64,000 nt of DNA from CAVZXS01 sp963779325 (GCA_963779325.1 CAVZXS010000011.1:62001-126000); one strand, 5' to 3'; positions 51,136 to 61,472 are shown, counted from the first letter of the stretch. Notes: generated from the sequence alone by a model not told the origin. A program made the numbers and translations.

Positions 51136-52428
51136 ATGAAAAAAATAATCTTCCTTTCAATTTTTCAATTAGTTTTTTTTCCCGCAATCGCACAAACCAA
51201 AATACTACCCGGCGATAAATCTATAAACACTGCATTAATTAAACAAGGTAATTTTTCAATGGATTACTATGAGAGTGTAAATGGCTCCTTAAAAAAATTA
51301 GGAGTAAATACTTACAAAGTAGAAACAAAAGAAGGTAAGCTTTTTGTAACAAGGACAGTGTCGTACACTAATAATACCAATGAATTGAAAGAAGAACTGC
51401 AAGCCGATGCAGCAACATTAAAACCAATAACCAGGATATCCGGCAATAGTAATCAAAAAACTACCGTTACTTTTGGGGCTTCTGCAATAAGTGAAATATT
51501 GGACATTAAAACCAATAAAAAAAATAAAGCAATAACTGCTGTTACAAATGAGGCATTTGATTTTGCATTGCATCCGGTAGTAGTTAGTGCCTTACCCTTA
51601 AGAAGTGGCTATAAGGCAAAAATTCCTGTTATTACCAATGACCTTTCGGTAAGTAATTTAACCATTGTAGAAGTAAAAAGTAATAACCATCAGTCGAATC
51701 AATTCGGCAATCGTCCTGTTTGGGATGTTACTTTAATAGATGATGCAGCTAATAACTTCTTTAGTTACAGCATTGATAAAGCAACCCGAAAAATATGGTT
51801 TGCAGGTATGAAAATCAATGGCACAACATATTTATTAAAAGATTTAGAAACTGATGTAAATCCGTTTACAACTGCTTTTAACAAGGAAGAAACATTTAAA
51901 CTGGTTAGCGGAGGCAGCTCAACAATAGAGGGAGAAGCTTTTGCCCGGGACGACCGCTCAAGACGGGACGACAGAGGTATTGATATCAGTATTCTAAATG
52001 TCAATAAAAAACAATTTGCACCAAAAGGAACAAATGTATTGTTGATGCCCTACACCGCTTATTATAAAGAGTGGTTTGAAATAAATAAAAAGCAGGCAAA
52101 AATAAAAGGTGCCAAACCCATACCACTTCCTAAAGATGCACTGGAATGTTTGAAACATACACAAGTTTATGATGATAAGGGGCGTTTTGAATTTACCAAC
52201 TTAATGCCCGGAGAGTATTTGCTTTATATTACTTTCAATTATGAGGACTTTTACAGCCGCATGGAAGAGACCGGCAGGGCAAATGTCTACATTAACGGGA
52301 ACTATGCGGGAACCGAAGTGTATACAGGCATGTTTGGGTACACCACCGCCGGAAATGCTAATATTCAAAAAATTGTTACAGTAAAAACAAGCGGGGAGAC
52401 GTTGAAAGTGAAACTGAAAAAGTCTTAA
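51136..52428 (+). CDS. Secreted protein with carboxypeptidase-regulatory-like end
   Basis: A protein of 430 residues from the ATG at 51136 (signal MKKIIFLSIFQLVFFPAIAQ, cleavage after about residue 20). The body (25-270) is beta-rich and resembles DUF3108-like periplasmic proteins only loosely. A charged RDDRSRRDDRG linker follows (about 274-285), and the end (about 320-400) contains RFEFTNLMPGEYLLYITFNY, the pattern of a CarboxypepD_reg-like beta-sandwich. No enzymatic residues can be named. The extra seven codons from 51115 precede the signal and are unlikely to be used. It is the first plus-strand gene after the tRNA. Confidence 0.7.
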   Translation: MKKIIFLSIFQLVFFPAIAQTKILPGDKSINTALIKQGNFSMDYYESVNGSLKKLGVNTYKVETKEGKLFVTRTVSYTNNTNELKEELQADAATLKPITRISGNSNQKTTVTFGASAISEILDIKTNKKNKAITAVTNEAFDFALHPVVVSALPLRSGYKAKIPVITNDLSVSNLTIVEVKSNNHQSNQFGNRPVWDVTLIDDAANNFFSYSIDKATRKIWFAGMKINGTTYLLKDLETDVNPFTTAFNKEETFKLVSGGSSTIEGEAFARDDRSRRDDRGIDISILNVNKKQFAPKGTNVLLMPYTAYYKEWFEINKKQAKIKGAKPIPLPKDALECLKHTQVYDDKGRFEFTNLMPGEYLLYITFNYEDFYSRMEETGRANVYINGNYAGTEVYTGMFGYTTAGNANIQKIVTVKTSGETLKVKLKKS

Positions 52429-52473
52429 TTGTACTTGTAAAAAAGTATAGCTGTTTTGAGCTTAATTAATTTT

Positions 52474-54713
52474 TCATTTCCTGTTTTTCAAAATAGAATC
52501 TATGCTTTCAATAAACCTGTCTGTATTTTGTTTGGTGAAACACAATGGTGGTTTCATTTTTAATGTATTGTCTAACGGGCCATCGGTACTTGCAAGAATA
52601 TAATCATCTTTCAATCCATTTTTTATGTGCTGCGCAAGCAAAGTGTTTTCTTTACCATGTTCATCAATACACTCTACTCCTATAAACAATCCGGAACCTC
52701 TAATATCACCAAATAAAGGGAAATCTTTTTTTAGTTTGTTTAGCTCACTCATCCAGTAAGTACCCGTGTCAAAAGCATTTTGCTGTAAACTTTCCTGTTG
52801 TATTGTTTTAATAACGGCATTTCCAATTTCGCAGGAAACAGGATTGCCGCCAAATGAACTGAAAAATTCCATGCCGTTATTAAACGCGTCGGTAATAGCA
52901 GCCGTTGTAACTAAGGCGCCCATGGGATGACCGTTAGCAATCGGTTTGCCAAGCACTACCATATCAGGAACAATATCATGCATCTCAAAACCCCAAAACC
53001 ATTTGCCCAATCTGCCAAATCCCGTTTGTACTTCGTCAATGATTACTAAAATGCCTTTTTGTTTCAAGTAAGGAACAAGTAATTTTAAATAACCATCCAT
53101 CAATGGCACTTGCCCTCCGCAGCCTGATATGGGCTCAGCAATAAACCCCGCCAGTTGATTACCCTTGCTTTCAAAATCTTCAATCATTTTTTTTGCTTCG
53201 GTAAAATAACCCTCCGCAGTTGTATGACTTCCATTATATGCTTTGGGCAATGGTAAACGTAAAATCCAGTCCTGTGCCCCTTTGCCACCCTTCCTATCAA
53301 ACTTATATGAACTGATATTAATCCCATTTTGTGTATTGCCATGGTAACTCCATTCCAATACAGCCATGCCTTGTTTGCCTGTAACGGTTTTGGCCATTCT
53401 TGTTGCAAGGTCACTGGCTTCGCTGCCGCTGTTTACCAGCATGGCTTTATTCAAGCTATGCTTGGAAAAAGAGATAAAAGATTTTCCGTATAATCTGCAT
53501 AACTGTCGTAGAGATATCTTGTGTTGGTATTTAATTTTCGTAGTTGTTTTACTGCCGCTTCCACAATGGCGGGGTGTGAATGACCGACATGCGGAATATT
53601 ATTATAAGCATCTAAATAAGTGCCGCCCTGTGCATCATACATATATTGAAACAAAGCGGCCGACATGTGAATAGGTGTATTATAACTGAGGCTTAAGCTT
53701 GGGGCTGCGGTTTTTTTTCTTCTTTCCAACACGATTGAGCTGTCGGCAATATCAATTGGAAAGTCTGCATATTTTTTAAACTCATTTTCAATAAAAACAG
53801 GGTTTAACGAAATCCATTTTTGCAGTAAATCCCATGCAGGCTTTTCGCTGATTAAAATATAATCGGTATCAGCATTGTTTGCTTTTGCTTCAGCACTTTT
53901 GCAAACAGATACACAAAGCCTGGTTGCATTAAGCAGTGGCAATATTTCCAGCTCTTCTTTTGTAAGCGGAAATTGCTGATGGAAATGCTTAATAATGATT
54001 TTGGCTTTATCAAAACAATCATCAGGAAACATCATCATAATGTAGGTGAGCAATATCGCCAGCTCACCAACTGCGGGCGCATAGGATATATCGCCAAAAT
54101 CAATAAAACCGTTTACATGATTGTTGTGAATAATAATATTCGCCTCATTCAAATCGCCGTGTATTACACATTGCCGCAACGCAGTAAACTTGGGTGCAGC
54201 CTCATTTTCAAAAACGGAGAAATAGTGCTGCACAATTTTTTTATCAGCAGGGTTGGTTATGAAATTGGCTTTGGGTTTATTGCGTAGTGCATCTCTCAAA
54301 TTCCAATCATGCTCATGGGCTTTTACAATATCGCTGTCAATAAGCTGCAACTGTGTAAGCATTTCGGCCGCTGCAATAGCTATCTCAGCAAGTAAATTAT
54401 CTGTTACATCTTCTTTGGTAAGCGCAGTGCCTTCTGTAAATGCAGAAACCCGTATGTAAATATCCGTTGGGGTATCTGTCGCAATAGTTATTGGTAATGT
54501 TTTGGGTAAATGAATCTTAGTTTTTGGATGAAGCAAATTAATAATTCGTTCCTGTTCCTGAATCATTTTTTTTTCTTCAGCCTTATAAATTTTTACGAGA
54601 TAGTTTTCGCCGTTGACTAAAGTAACTTTGTAATTGGTGCTGCCATAGCCATCCAGCAATTTAGCGGAGCTTATAGGAGTCGGAAACTGAATGTACTGTA
54701 AAATTTCCATCAT
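52474..54713 (-). pseudogene. Aminoglycoside-phosphotransferase / class III aminotransferase fusion, frameshifted
   Basis: Part 1 (54713 to 53451): an APH-type kinase (residues about 1-320) with HGDLNEANII and FIDFGDIS, then the start of a class III aminotransferase (YNNIPHVGHSHPAIVEAAVK). Part 2 (53454 to 52474): NSGSEASDLATRMA, VIIDEVQTGFGRLG and the PLP Lys in VLGKPIANGHPMGA. The parts are in different frames. One missing base in CCAAGC near 53461-53465 (CCAAAGC restores FPKHSLNKAMLV) joins them. The whole would be about 746 residues, like the ETNPPL-related phospho-lyase fusions, which use a kinase and a PLP step on amino alcohols. The start at 54713 is chosen because the upstream 24 residues of the longer frame look unlike the family. 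Confidence 0.85.
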
Positions 54714-54830
54714 CAAAAAAACGAAATAATCGGGAGAAATGAAGATTATGAAGCGGTCATTAAACCTTTCATGAATTTTATACATGCTTTTTCAAACCTT
54801 CTCACCGGCAGCCTATCGTAAGCGGTTCAA

Positions 54831-54884
54831 CTTTCGCCGAAATTGACAGGCGAAAGAGGTGGCCCCCTGCCTAAGGGGCTTTGT
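54831..54884. repeat. Paired inverted repeats of the intergenic type
   Basis: CTTTCGCC / GGCGAAAG (about 54831-54856), followed by GCCCC / GGGGC in a 'cctaagggg' setting (54863-54884). It belongs to the same GC-rich repeat class as those at 58330, 61138, 62350 and 62490. Confidence 0.5.
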
Positions 54885-55088
54885 TTATCTTTTTGGCCCT
54901 CTTTTAAAAAACCATAAAACAAACCTGAAACGCTGATAGATATTATTAAACATAATTCGTTTTTTTACTTGTTTTAACGGGTAAAAACACAAATCAGGCA
55001 CAGATTTACCTTTTAAAAGCTCATTTTTGCAACATTTTGGCATTGTTATTGTTAATTTTAAGTTACTTAATTGAGAAAATCTAAGCAT

Positions 55089-55184
55089 ATGAATACACTA
55101 ACGATTATCGCTTGCCTCATGTATTTGGCCATAGTAGCAACCGCTCTTGTCCTGATTAAAGTAGAAGGAAATAAAGGACGGTAG
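55089..55184 (+). CDS. Tiny membrane protein, 31 aa
   Basis: MNTLTIIACLMYLAIVATAL then VLIKVEGNKGR. One hydrophobic helix and a short basic end, with a strong terminator 60 bp later and no competing longer frame. I know no family. It could be a small inner-membrane protein or a leader peptide. The gap of 54714-55462 holds this frame, the repeats and the terminator. Confidence 0.45.
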   Translation: MNTLTIIACLMYLAIVATALVLIKVEGNKGR

Positions 55185-55243
55185 AAACTTTTAAAATTAC
55201 AACGGCATATTTGGTTCTTCGAAACTTCGCAGAACTATGTTTC

Positions 55244-55278
55244 AAAAAAGCCACGCAATTAATGCGTGGTTTTTTTTG
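55244..55278 (+). terminator. Intrinsic terminator
   Basis: CCACGCA / TGCGTGG stem with AATTA-type loop, A-run before and eight T after. It ends the transcript of the 31-residue frame. Confidence 0.85.
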
Positions 55279-55462
55279 CCTTAACTTTTACCGACAACTT
55301 CTGCAACTATACTAAAACACTCACCCTGACAAACGGTAAATGGCGACATCACAATGCACCGGTTTTGCCGGCATTCCCCAATACACCGTTTTAACAAACT
55401 TTATAAACGGGCTATCGGCAAATTCCTTTTTCCTTAGCTTTATCACTTAATAAATAATTTAT

Positions 55463-56776
55463 ATGAGAAAAATATTTCTTATTCTTTTACTGAGTAACGG
55501 CATTTTGCTGCATGCTCAAAATAAAGCCGATGATGTAAAAACTTTTACACTTAAAAACGGTATGAAGTTCCTTGTTGTGGAAGACAATTCAATTCCTAAC
55601 GCCAATATGTATTTATTTTACAAAGTAGGCAGCCGCAACGAATACCAGGGCATTACCGGCCTTAGTCATTTTTTTGAACACATGATGTTTAACGGCGCAA
55701 AAAAATACGGCCCGAAAATGTTTGATCAAACGATGGAGTTTAACGGAGGCGCTAATAATGCATATACCCGGGAAGATGTAACGGTATACACTAATTGGTT
55801 TCCGACATCGGCAATGGAAGTTATTTTTGATTTGGAAGGTGACAGGATTTCGAGTTTAAGTATTGATCCCAAAATGGTAGAGAGTGAAAGAGGCGTAGTA
55901 CTCAGCGAAAGAAGTACGGGTTTGGAGAACTCTCCATGGAATTTATTAAGTCAATCCGTTCAGGCCGTTGCTTTTCAGGAGCATCCCTATCACTGGCCGG
56001 TAATAGGTTATGAAGATGATATGAAAAACTGGAAACAGGCCGATTGCGAAAGATATTTTAAAACCTACTATGCGCCCAACAATTGCGTAGTAGTCGTTTC
56101 GGGCAATGTAAAATTCGCCGATGTAAAAAGAATGGCTGAAAAATATTTAGAACCCATACCCGCACAACCGGCTTATGCGCCTGTGCATATTACAGAACCT
56201 GCACAAACAGGTGAAAAAAGAATCATGGTACAAAAAGAAGTAGCTACTCCTTATTTACATGTTGTATATCATACCCCCGAAGCAAAACATGAAGATTATT
56301 ATGCATTGGATATATTAAGTTCCGTTCTTTCCGCAGGCAATTCTTCAAGATTGTATTCATCATTGGTTGATAAAAAACAATTGGCTACGCAGGTTTTTAC
56401 CAATTACAGTGAAAGCTTCGACCCTACCCTTTTTAAATTGTATGCCGTAACCAATAAAGGAGTAAATGAAACGGATTTGGAAAAAGCTATTTATGAAGAA
56501 ATAGAAAAGATAAAAAAAGACGGTATCAGCGAAAGAGAACTGCAAAAAATTAAGAATCAAAAATCAGTTCAGTTTTACGGGCAAATAGAAACCATTAACG
56601 GCAAATCAAATAATATAGGCACTTACGAAGTATTTTTCGGTGATTATAAAAAAATGTTTGACGCCCCGGCCAATTACAACAAAGTAACTGCTGATGATGT
56701 AAAAAGAGTGGCGGCGAAATATTTTACAAAAAGCAACCGAACCGTGGGCATTTTGAAAACGAATACCGAAGAGTAA
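55463..56776 (+). CDS. M16-family zinc protease, catalytic partner
   Basis: A 437-residue periplasmic peptidase (signal MRKIFLILLLSNGILLHAQ). The inverted zinc motif HFFEH is in GLSHFFEHMMFNG (about 70-74), with the third ligand Glu about 75 residues on in DRISSLSIDPKMVESERGVVLSE. The insulinase fold continues with YYAPNNCVVVVSGN. It forms the active half of a heterodimer with the following gene, 54 bp downstream. Such pairs degrade peptides in the periplasm. Confidence 0.92.
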   Translation: MRKIFLILLLSNGILLHAQNKADDVKTFTLKNGMKFLVVEDNSIPNANMYLFYKVGSRNEYQGITGLSHFFEHMMFNGAKKYGPKMFDQTMEFNGGANNAYTREDVTVYTNWFPTSAMEVIFDLEGDRISSLSIDPKMVESERGVVLSERSTGLENSPWNLLSQSVQAVAFQEHPYHWPVIGYEDDMKNWKQADCERYFKTYYAPNNCVVVVSGNVKFADVKRMAEKYLEPIPAQPAYAPVHITEPAQTGEKRIMVQKEVATPYLHVVYHTPEAKHEDYYALDILSSVLSAGNSSRLYSSLVDKKQLATQVFTNYSESFDPTLFKLYAVTNKGVNETDLEKAIYEEIEKIKKDGISERELQKIKNQKSVQFYGQIETINGKSNNIGTYEVFFGDYKKMFDAPANYNKVTADDVKRVAAKYFTKSNRTVGILKTNTEE

Positions 56777-56830
56777 CTCACCGGCTATAAGAAACCTATA
56801 ACCCGTAACTAAACTTATAAATACAAAAAA

Positions 56831-58231
56831 ATGAACCATATAAAAAGACTATTTCTTTTCACTACTATCCTTTCCCTAACAACTGCTTTGCTTTCGGCGC
56901 AGGGATATAAACTGCCACGCTACGAAAAATTTGTATTGAAAAACGGCCTGACCGTTTACTTAATGGAGCAGCATGAAGTACCCGTAATAGATGTATCGGT
57001 AATACTGCCTGCCGGCGCTATTTATGACGGTGAAAAAGCAGGGCTTGCTTCACTTACCGCCCGCGGGTTGATGTTTGGCACCAAACAATATAAAAAAGAT
57101 AAATTGGAAGAAGAACTTGATTTCATGGGAGCATCTATTAATACTTATGCCACTAAAGAATCGGCCGGGCTTTCAGCAAGTTTTATAACTAAGGATAAAG
57201 ACAAAGTGCTTGCTCTTGTAAAAGAAGTTTTATTGGAACCGACTTTTGATGCAGAAGAATTTGACAAAGAGAAAAAAAGATTGTTAGTTTCTTTAGAGCA
57301 ACAAAAAGAAAGTCCGCGGGCGGTGATAGGCCAGTACTATGATAAATTTATGTATGGCGATCATGTTTACGGAAACATTGTAAGAGGAAAAATTTCTACC
57401 GTGACAGCGTTAAAAGCGGATGATCTGAAAAAATTCTATTCCGAAAATTTCATACCCAACGGTTCGGCCATAGCAATAGCGGGAGATTTTAATGCCAAAG
57501 AAATGAAAGCAAAAATTACCGCCTTGTTTTCGGGTTGGAAAAAGGGTACGCAGCAGCAGGCTAATCTCGCATCTAAACCGGTTACTGCGCAAACGGGCAA
57601 CAGGGTTTTATTAATCAATAAAGACGATGCAAGAGAGACCACATTTTATATTGGTGCACCCGGTATAGCAAGAAATAATCCTGACTATGTAGCCATCGAT
57701 GTGGTGAATACATTATTCGGCGGTCGTTTTACATCTATGCTGAATGATGAACTGCGTGTAAACACCGGATTGACATACGGAGCCAACAGCCGTTTCGGTA
57801 CATTAAAAAATTCGGGCACATTTACCATTTCTACATTTACCGCCAATACAACCACCGAACAGGCAATTGATAAAGCATTGGAAGTATTAAACAAACTGCA
57901 CACAAACGGCATTGATGAAAAATCACTGACCTCGGCAAAAAATTATGTGAAAGGACAGTTTCCTCCCGATTATGAAACAGCCGGACAATTAGCGGGATTA
58001 ATGACCCAAATGTTTTGGTACAATTTTGATGAATCATATATCAACAATTTTGAAAAAAATGTAGATGGCCTGACATTGGAAAAAGCAAAAGCTATTATTG
58101 CAAAATATTTCCCTAAGGATAAACTGCAATTTATAATGGTGGGGAAATCATCAGAGATAAAAAAGAAAGTTGAAAAATACGGCCCTGTAACCGAAGTACA
58201 GATTAAGGAAGAAGTGAAGAAGGCATTCTAA
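56831..58231 (+). CDS. M16-family protein, non-catalytic partner
   Basis: A 466-residue insulinase-fold protein with a signal peptide (about 1-23, ending SAQ). In the position of HxxEH it has GLASLTARGLMFGT, so the zinc ligands are absent and it should not be active by itself. The rest of the fold is intact (FYSENFIPNGSAIAIAGDF, LNDELRVNTGLTYGANS). Bacterial M16B pairs often consist of one active and one substrate-binding subunit, as here with the gene 54 bp upstream. Confidence 0.9.
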   Translation: MNHIKRLFLFTTILSLTTALLSAQGYKLPRYEKFVLKNGLTVYLMEQHEVPVIDVSVILPAGAIYDGEKAGLASLTARGLMFGTKQYKKDKLEEELDFMGASINTYATKESAGLSASFITKDKDKVLALVKEVLLEPTFDAEEFDKEKKRLLVSLEQQKESPRAVIGQYYDKFMYGDHVYGNIVRGKISTVTALKADDLKKFYSENFIPNGSAIAIAGDFNAKEMKAKITALFSGWKKGTQQQANLASKPVTAQTGNRVLLINKDDARETTFYIGAPGIARNNPDYVAIDVVNTLFGGRFTSMLNDELRVNTGLTYGANSRFGTLKNSGTFTISTFTANTTTEQAIDKALEVLNKLHTNGIDEKSLTSAKNYVKGQFPPDYETAGQLAGLMTQMFWYNFDESYINNFEKNVDGLTLEKAKAIIAKYFPKDKLQFIMVGKSSEIKKKVEKYGPVTEVQIKEEVKKAF

Positions 58232-58253
58232 ACAATAACCAATTAATAAGAAA

Positions 58254-58292
58254 CAATAGTTAGCTTCTCTTTCGGGAGAAGCTAACTATTGC
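58254..58292 (+). terminator. Long hairpin behind the M16 pair
   Basis: CAATAGTTAGCTTCTC / GAGAAGCTAACTATTG, a perfect 16-bp stem with loop TTTCGGGA-like. No T-run follows, so it may stabilise the mRNA end. Confidence 0.6.
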
Positions 58293-58329
58293 ATAAACAA
58301 CTCAGTGCTTATCTTTAGGAAAATTAAAA

Positions 58330-58378
58330 TTCCCCTTTAGCCCCGCCCGACTGAACGTCGTTCGGGGGGGGTGGTGCA
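58330..58378. repeat. GC-rich intergenic palindrome
   Basis: CCCCTTTAGCCCCGCCCGA, then CTGAACGTCGTTCGGG and GGGGTGGTG. It is the same repeat class as at 61138 and 62350 and abuts the rlmH start. Confidence 0.5.
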
Positions 58379-58380
58379 TT

Positions 58381-58854
58381 ATGAAAATACATTTCTGGAG
58401 CATAGGAAAAAATAACGAACCGTATGTAAAGGCCGGCGTGGAAGATTTTACGAAACGCATCTCCAATTACTACCCGGTGCAATGGACCATTATACCTATG
58501 CCTAAGAACAGTGGTATGATGAGTGAATTAGATTTGAAAAAGAAAGAAGGAGAAATAGTTATAAGTTTTTTAGGTAAAGATGATTACTTAGTTGCGCTGG
58601 ATGAAAAAGGAAAACAACTGAGCAGTGAAGGCCTGGCGGAGTTCATACAAAAAAGAGCCAATGAAAGTACCAGGAACCTTGTGTTCCTGGTTGGCGGCGC
58701 CTTTGGCCTGGATGATGCGGTATTAAAAAGAGCCGATTACAAATGGAGTTTATCGCAATTGGTTTTTCCGCATCAATTGGTACGATTAATATTAGCCGAG
58801 CAGGTATACAGGGCCTGCACCATCAATCGTAATGAAAAGTATCATCATAAATAA
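58381..58854 (+). CDS. rlmH: 23S rRNA pseudouridine-1915 N3-methyltransferase
   Basis: A 157-residue SPOUT methyltransferase. The SAM-binding knot reads LVFLVGGAFGLDDAV (about 101-115) and the conserved end LSQLVFPHQLVRLILAEQVYRACTI (about 128-152) plus NEKYHHK is diagnostic of RlmH. It methylates Psi1915 of 23S rRNA in helix 69 on the 70S ribosome. The length is standard. It is followed by the rhomboid gene after 43 bp. Confidence 0.97.
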   Translation: MKIHFWSIGKNNEPYVKAGVEDFTKRISNYYPVQWTIIPMPKNSGMMSELDLKKKEGEIVISFLGKDDYLVALDEKGKQLSSEGLAEFIQKRANESTRNLVFLVGGAFGLDDAVLKRADYKWSLSQLVFPHQLVRLILAEQVYRACTINRNEKYHHK

Positions 58855-58897
58855 AATGCAATAAGCATCGAAAAAATAAAACACATATATTTAGCCC

Positions 58898-59554
58898 ATG
58901 GAATTATCAGTTACACTTATCATTATCATCATTACAAGTATTATTTCTTTTACTGCATTCAGTAATCAAAAGATAATTGATGATCTGATTTTTTACCCGC
59001 CCGCGGTTTCCGAACGCAAACAGTGGTATCGTTTTTTCAGCTGCGGGTTGATACATGCCGATGCGGGGCACCTGATATTCAATATGCTTTCTCTCTATTT
59101 CTTCGGACCCTTTGTAGAAGAAAAATTCACCGTTATATTTCAGGAAAAAGGAAGGATATTATATGCAGTAATGTATGTGGCGGCATTAGCGGTTTGTTTG
59201 TTGCCAACATATTATAAAAACAAAACTAATTATCATTACAGAAGCCTTGGAGCTTCGGGAGCAGTGAGTGCCGTGATATTTGCTGGTCTGATGGTAGCAC
59301 CTTATGTAGAAATAGGATTCTTTTTCATTCCCCCCATTATTCCGGGTTTTATTTTTGCACCGCTCTATTTGCTTACTTCTGTAGCAATGGAAAAAAGAGG
59401 CGGTGACAACGTCAATCACTCGGCACATATTTGGGGCGCACTTTTTGGTGTAGCATTTATTATTGTAATTGGGAAATTTGTTGGCGGTTACAATGCCATT
59501 ACAGAATTTATTGAAGGGGTGAAATTATATTTGCGATTCAAAGGATGGATGTAA
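58898..59554 (+). CDS. Rhomboid-family intramembrane serine protease
   Basis: A 218-residue protein with six membrane segments. The catalytic Ser is in SLGASGAVSAV (about 117) and the His in HSAHIWGALFG (about 174), giving the GxSG...H dyad. ADAGHLIFNMLSLYFFGP (about 50-67) is the conserved HxxxN region of segment 2. It cleaves membrane proteins within the bilayer. Substrates are unknown. Confidence 0.92.
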   Translation: MELSVTLIIIIITSIISFTAFSNQKIIDDLIFYPPAVSERKQWYRFFSCGLIHADAGHLIFNMLSLYFFGPFVEEKFTVIFQEKGRILYAVMYVAALAVCLLPTYYKNKTNYHYRSLGASGAVSAVIFAGLMVAPYVEIGFFFIPPIIPGFIFAPLYLLTSVAMEKRGGDNVNHSAHIWGALFGVAFIIVIGKFVGGYNAITEFIEGVKLYLRFKGWM

Positions 59555-59575
59555 TATCGGATAATTGAAATTTGT

Positions 59576-61018
59576 TCAATTATCCTTCAAAGCAATCTTC
59601 AGTACCTCTTTAGTTTTAGCCGTTATTTTAAATCTATCATCAATGCGGTGGCCCGCAACCCAAATAATTTTTTTATTCATTTCAAGTACCCAAATATTCT
59701 CTTTATCCGTTTTAGCTAATTTATTATCAATAAAAAAACGGGAAAGTTTCTTTTTCTTTGTCATGCCCAACGGGTAAAAATAATCTCCCGTTTTCCATTT
59801 GCGCAGTAGTAAGGGGAAACTAATCAACGCCGCATCAAACTGTGCCACGGTGCTTACAGCTTCGGGTTTCAGGTTTCCTGTTCTTTCAATATGCAACTTA
59901 CCCGCCGGAAAAAGTACTGTTCTGTCTTTTTCTTCAATAATAACAGTCTCGCTTAGTTCAGTTTGCCTTGAGGCAATGATAAACCAATGCCGGTGCTTAA
60001 TAACCCGGTGCGAATCATTCTCAATAAAATGTCCTGACTCACTATCTGTCAATTTCAACACTTCTGCTACTTGTTTTTCACCAAAGCCGTAGTCTTTAAT
60101 GATTTCATAAATCAGTGATTCATTTTTATACCCGAGTAATTGTTTTATCGGAATATGAATATCATTGCCTTTCCGTTTACAGAGTTTTCTCTTTAAATCA
60201 CCGACTAATACGCTGTACAAATTTTCAATCTGCGAAAAACGATGTATTGTGCCGAGCAAATTATCCTCTGCCTGCGGGTATACTTTTTTAAGCGCCGGTA
60301 TCAGTTCATTTCTAAAATAATTTCTCGTGTACTTGCTGCTTTCATTACTGCTGTCTTCCACCCATTGCAAATTATTTTCTTTGGCAAACGCTTCGATCTC
60401 CTCTCTTTTAAAATGCAATAAGGGGCGAATCAGCTTTTTCTCTTTTACTTTTTCCGGGATACCTCTCAGGCCTTCAAGCCCCGTGCCGCGAAAAAAATTC
60501 ATAAGCAAGGTTTCAATATTGTCGTTGGCATGATGTGCGGTGAGGAGGTAGCAATTGGCACCGGGTAATGAGCAATCAGTATTTTTTTTCTGTGTGCCTT
60601 CCTTGCCAATTGCATATTGCATATTGCCAATTAACTCTTGAAACCACTCGTACCGCAGTTCTCTTGCTGCAACCTGGATGGAAATCTTTTTTTCGGCAGC
60701 GTATTGTTCGGTATTAAATTTTTTAACTGTTACTTCTACTTTATATTTTTCTCCCAGTTGTCTTACAAATTTTTCATCCCGCTCACTTTCCTCTCCTCTC
60801 AATTGAAAATTACAATGTACAATCATAAAATCAAATCCCGCTTGGTGACATAGTTCGCATAGTACAACAGAATCTACTCCGCCGCTTACAGCAAGTACCA
60901 ATTTATCTTTTGTTGAAAAAAGATTTTCAGCTTTAATAAAGTCCTTATATCGTTGAAGTAGATTCAAATTTTGCTCAATAGTGTTCTTACAGTACAAGAG
61001 TGCCCCGATGCAGCACAC
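59576..61018 (-). CDS. tilS: tRNA(Ile)-lysidine synthase
   Basis: A protein of up to 480 residues. The N-type ATP pyrophosphatase P-loop is LAVSGGVDSVVL (about 43-54), LTAHHANDNIETLLMNFFRGTGL follows near 158-180, and substrate-binding and TilS C-terminal domains lie beyond residue 300. It converts cytidine-34 of tRNA-Ile(CAU) to lysidine, an essential step. The first 15-20 residues (MCCIGALLYCKN) look unlike the family, so the true start may be a TTG near NLLQRY. It is convergent with the rhomboid gene. Confidence 0.93.
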   Translation of the reverse strand: MCCIGALLYCKNTIEQNLNLLQRYKDFIKAENLFSTKDKLVLAVSGGVDSVVLCELCHQAGFDFMIVHCNFQLRGEESERDEKFVRQLGEKYKVEVTVKKFNTEQYAAEKKISIQVAARELRYEWFQELIGNMQYAIGKEGTQKKNTDCSLPGANCYLLTAHHANDNIETLLMNFFRGTGLEGLRGIPEKVKEKKLIRPLLHFKREEIEAFAKENNLQWVEDSSNESSKYTRNYFRNELIPALKKVYPQAEDNLLGTIHRFSQIENLYSVLVGDLKRKLCKRKGNDIHIPIKQLLGYKNESLIYEIIKDYGFGEKQVAEVLKLTDSESGHFIENDSHRVIKHRHWFIIASRQTELSETVIIEEKDRTVLFPAGKLHIERTGNLKPEAVSTVAQFDAALISFPLLLRKWKTGDYFYPLGMTKKKKLSRFFIDNKLAKTDKENIWVLEMNKKIIWVAGHRIDDRFKITAKTKEVLKIALKDN

Positions 61019-61137
61019 AAATCCATCTCGGGGTCATTGACGACACAACGAAAGTTAAATAGAATTACAAAAGCCGGTTACATAAAAATTAAATACCCGC
61101 TGCAAACTATTCAATAAAATCGAACGACCAACATAAC

Positions 61138-61163
61138 TCCCCTTTAGGGGATCGGGGGCATTA
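61138..61163. repeat. GC-rich intergenic repeat
   Basis: CCCCTTTAGGGG followed by ATCGGGGGC; overlaps the end of the TPR gene. Same class as 62490. Confidence 0.5.
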
Positions 61164-61472
61164 AAAAGTCAACTCCTCCAACGCACTCCTCAATTCATTA
61201 TACGCATGGTTATCTCCGGCTTTCTTCGCCTGCTCCATTCCTTTTTCATATACTTTTATCGCATCCTCCGTTTGTCCCGTTCGCTCCAGTAATTTGGCAA
61301 GATGATAATAGCTGCCGATATACGACGGTTCCCGGTGAAGAATCTTTTCAAACATTTCACGGGCCGCCACATCATCGTTTAACTTTATATGTTCCAATGC
61401 CAGCGCATGTTGTACAAAACTGTCTGACGGATTCGTCTGCAAAAACTCCTTCAATTTTGTAATCCTGTCCAC
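61161..61472 (-). CDS. Small TPR-repeat protein
   Basis: A 103-residue protein of about two and a half tetratricopeptide repeats: FVQHALALEHIKLNDDVAAREMFEKIL (about 19-45) and YIGSYYHLAKLLERTGQTEDAIKVYEKGM (about 51-79), followed by a capping helix. It has no signal peptide. It should bind a partner protein, unknown. It is upstream of tilS on the same strand with a 142-bp gap. Confidence 0.85.
   Translation of the reverse strand: MDRITKLKEFLQTNPSDSFVQHALALEHIKLNDDVAAREMFEKILHREPSYIGSYYHLAKLLERTGQTEDAIKVYEKGMEQAKKAGDNHAYNELRSALEELTF

Noticed and set aside
50813..51193. Minus-strand frame of 126 residues beside the tRNA
   Set aside because: Its composition is Phe/Ser/Lys-rich without any domain, it overlaps the start of the secreted-protein gene, and it has no promoter or leader.
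54885..55088. Minus-strand frame of 67 residues
   Set aside because: No likeness to any family, no promoter, and it lies in the upstream region of the tiny plus-strand gene.
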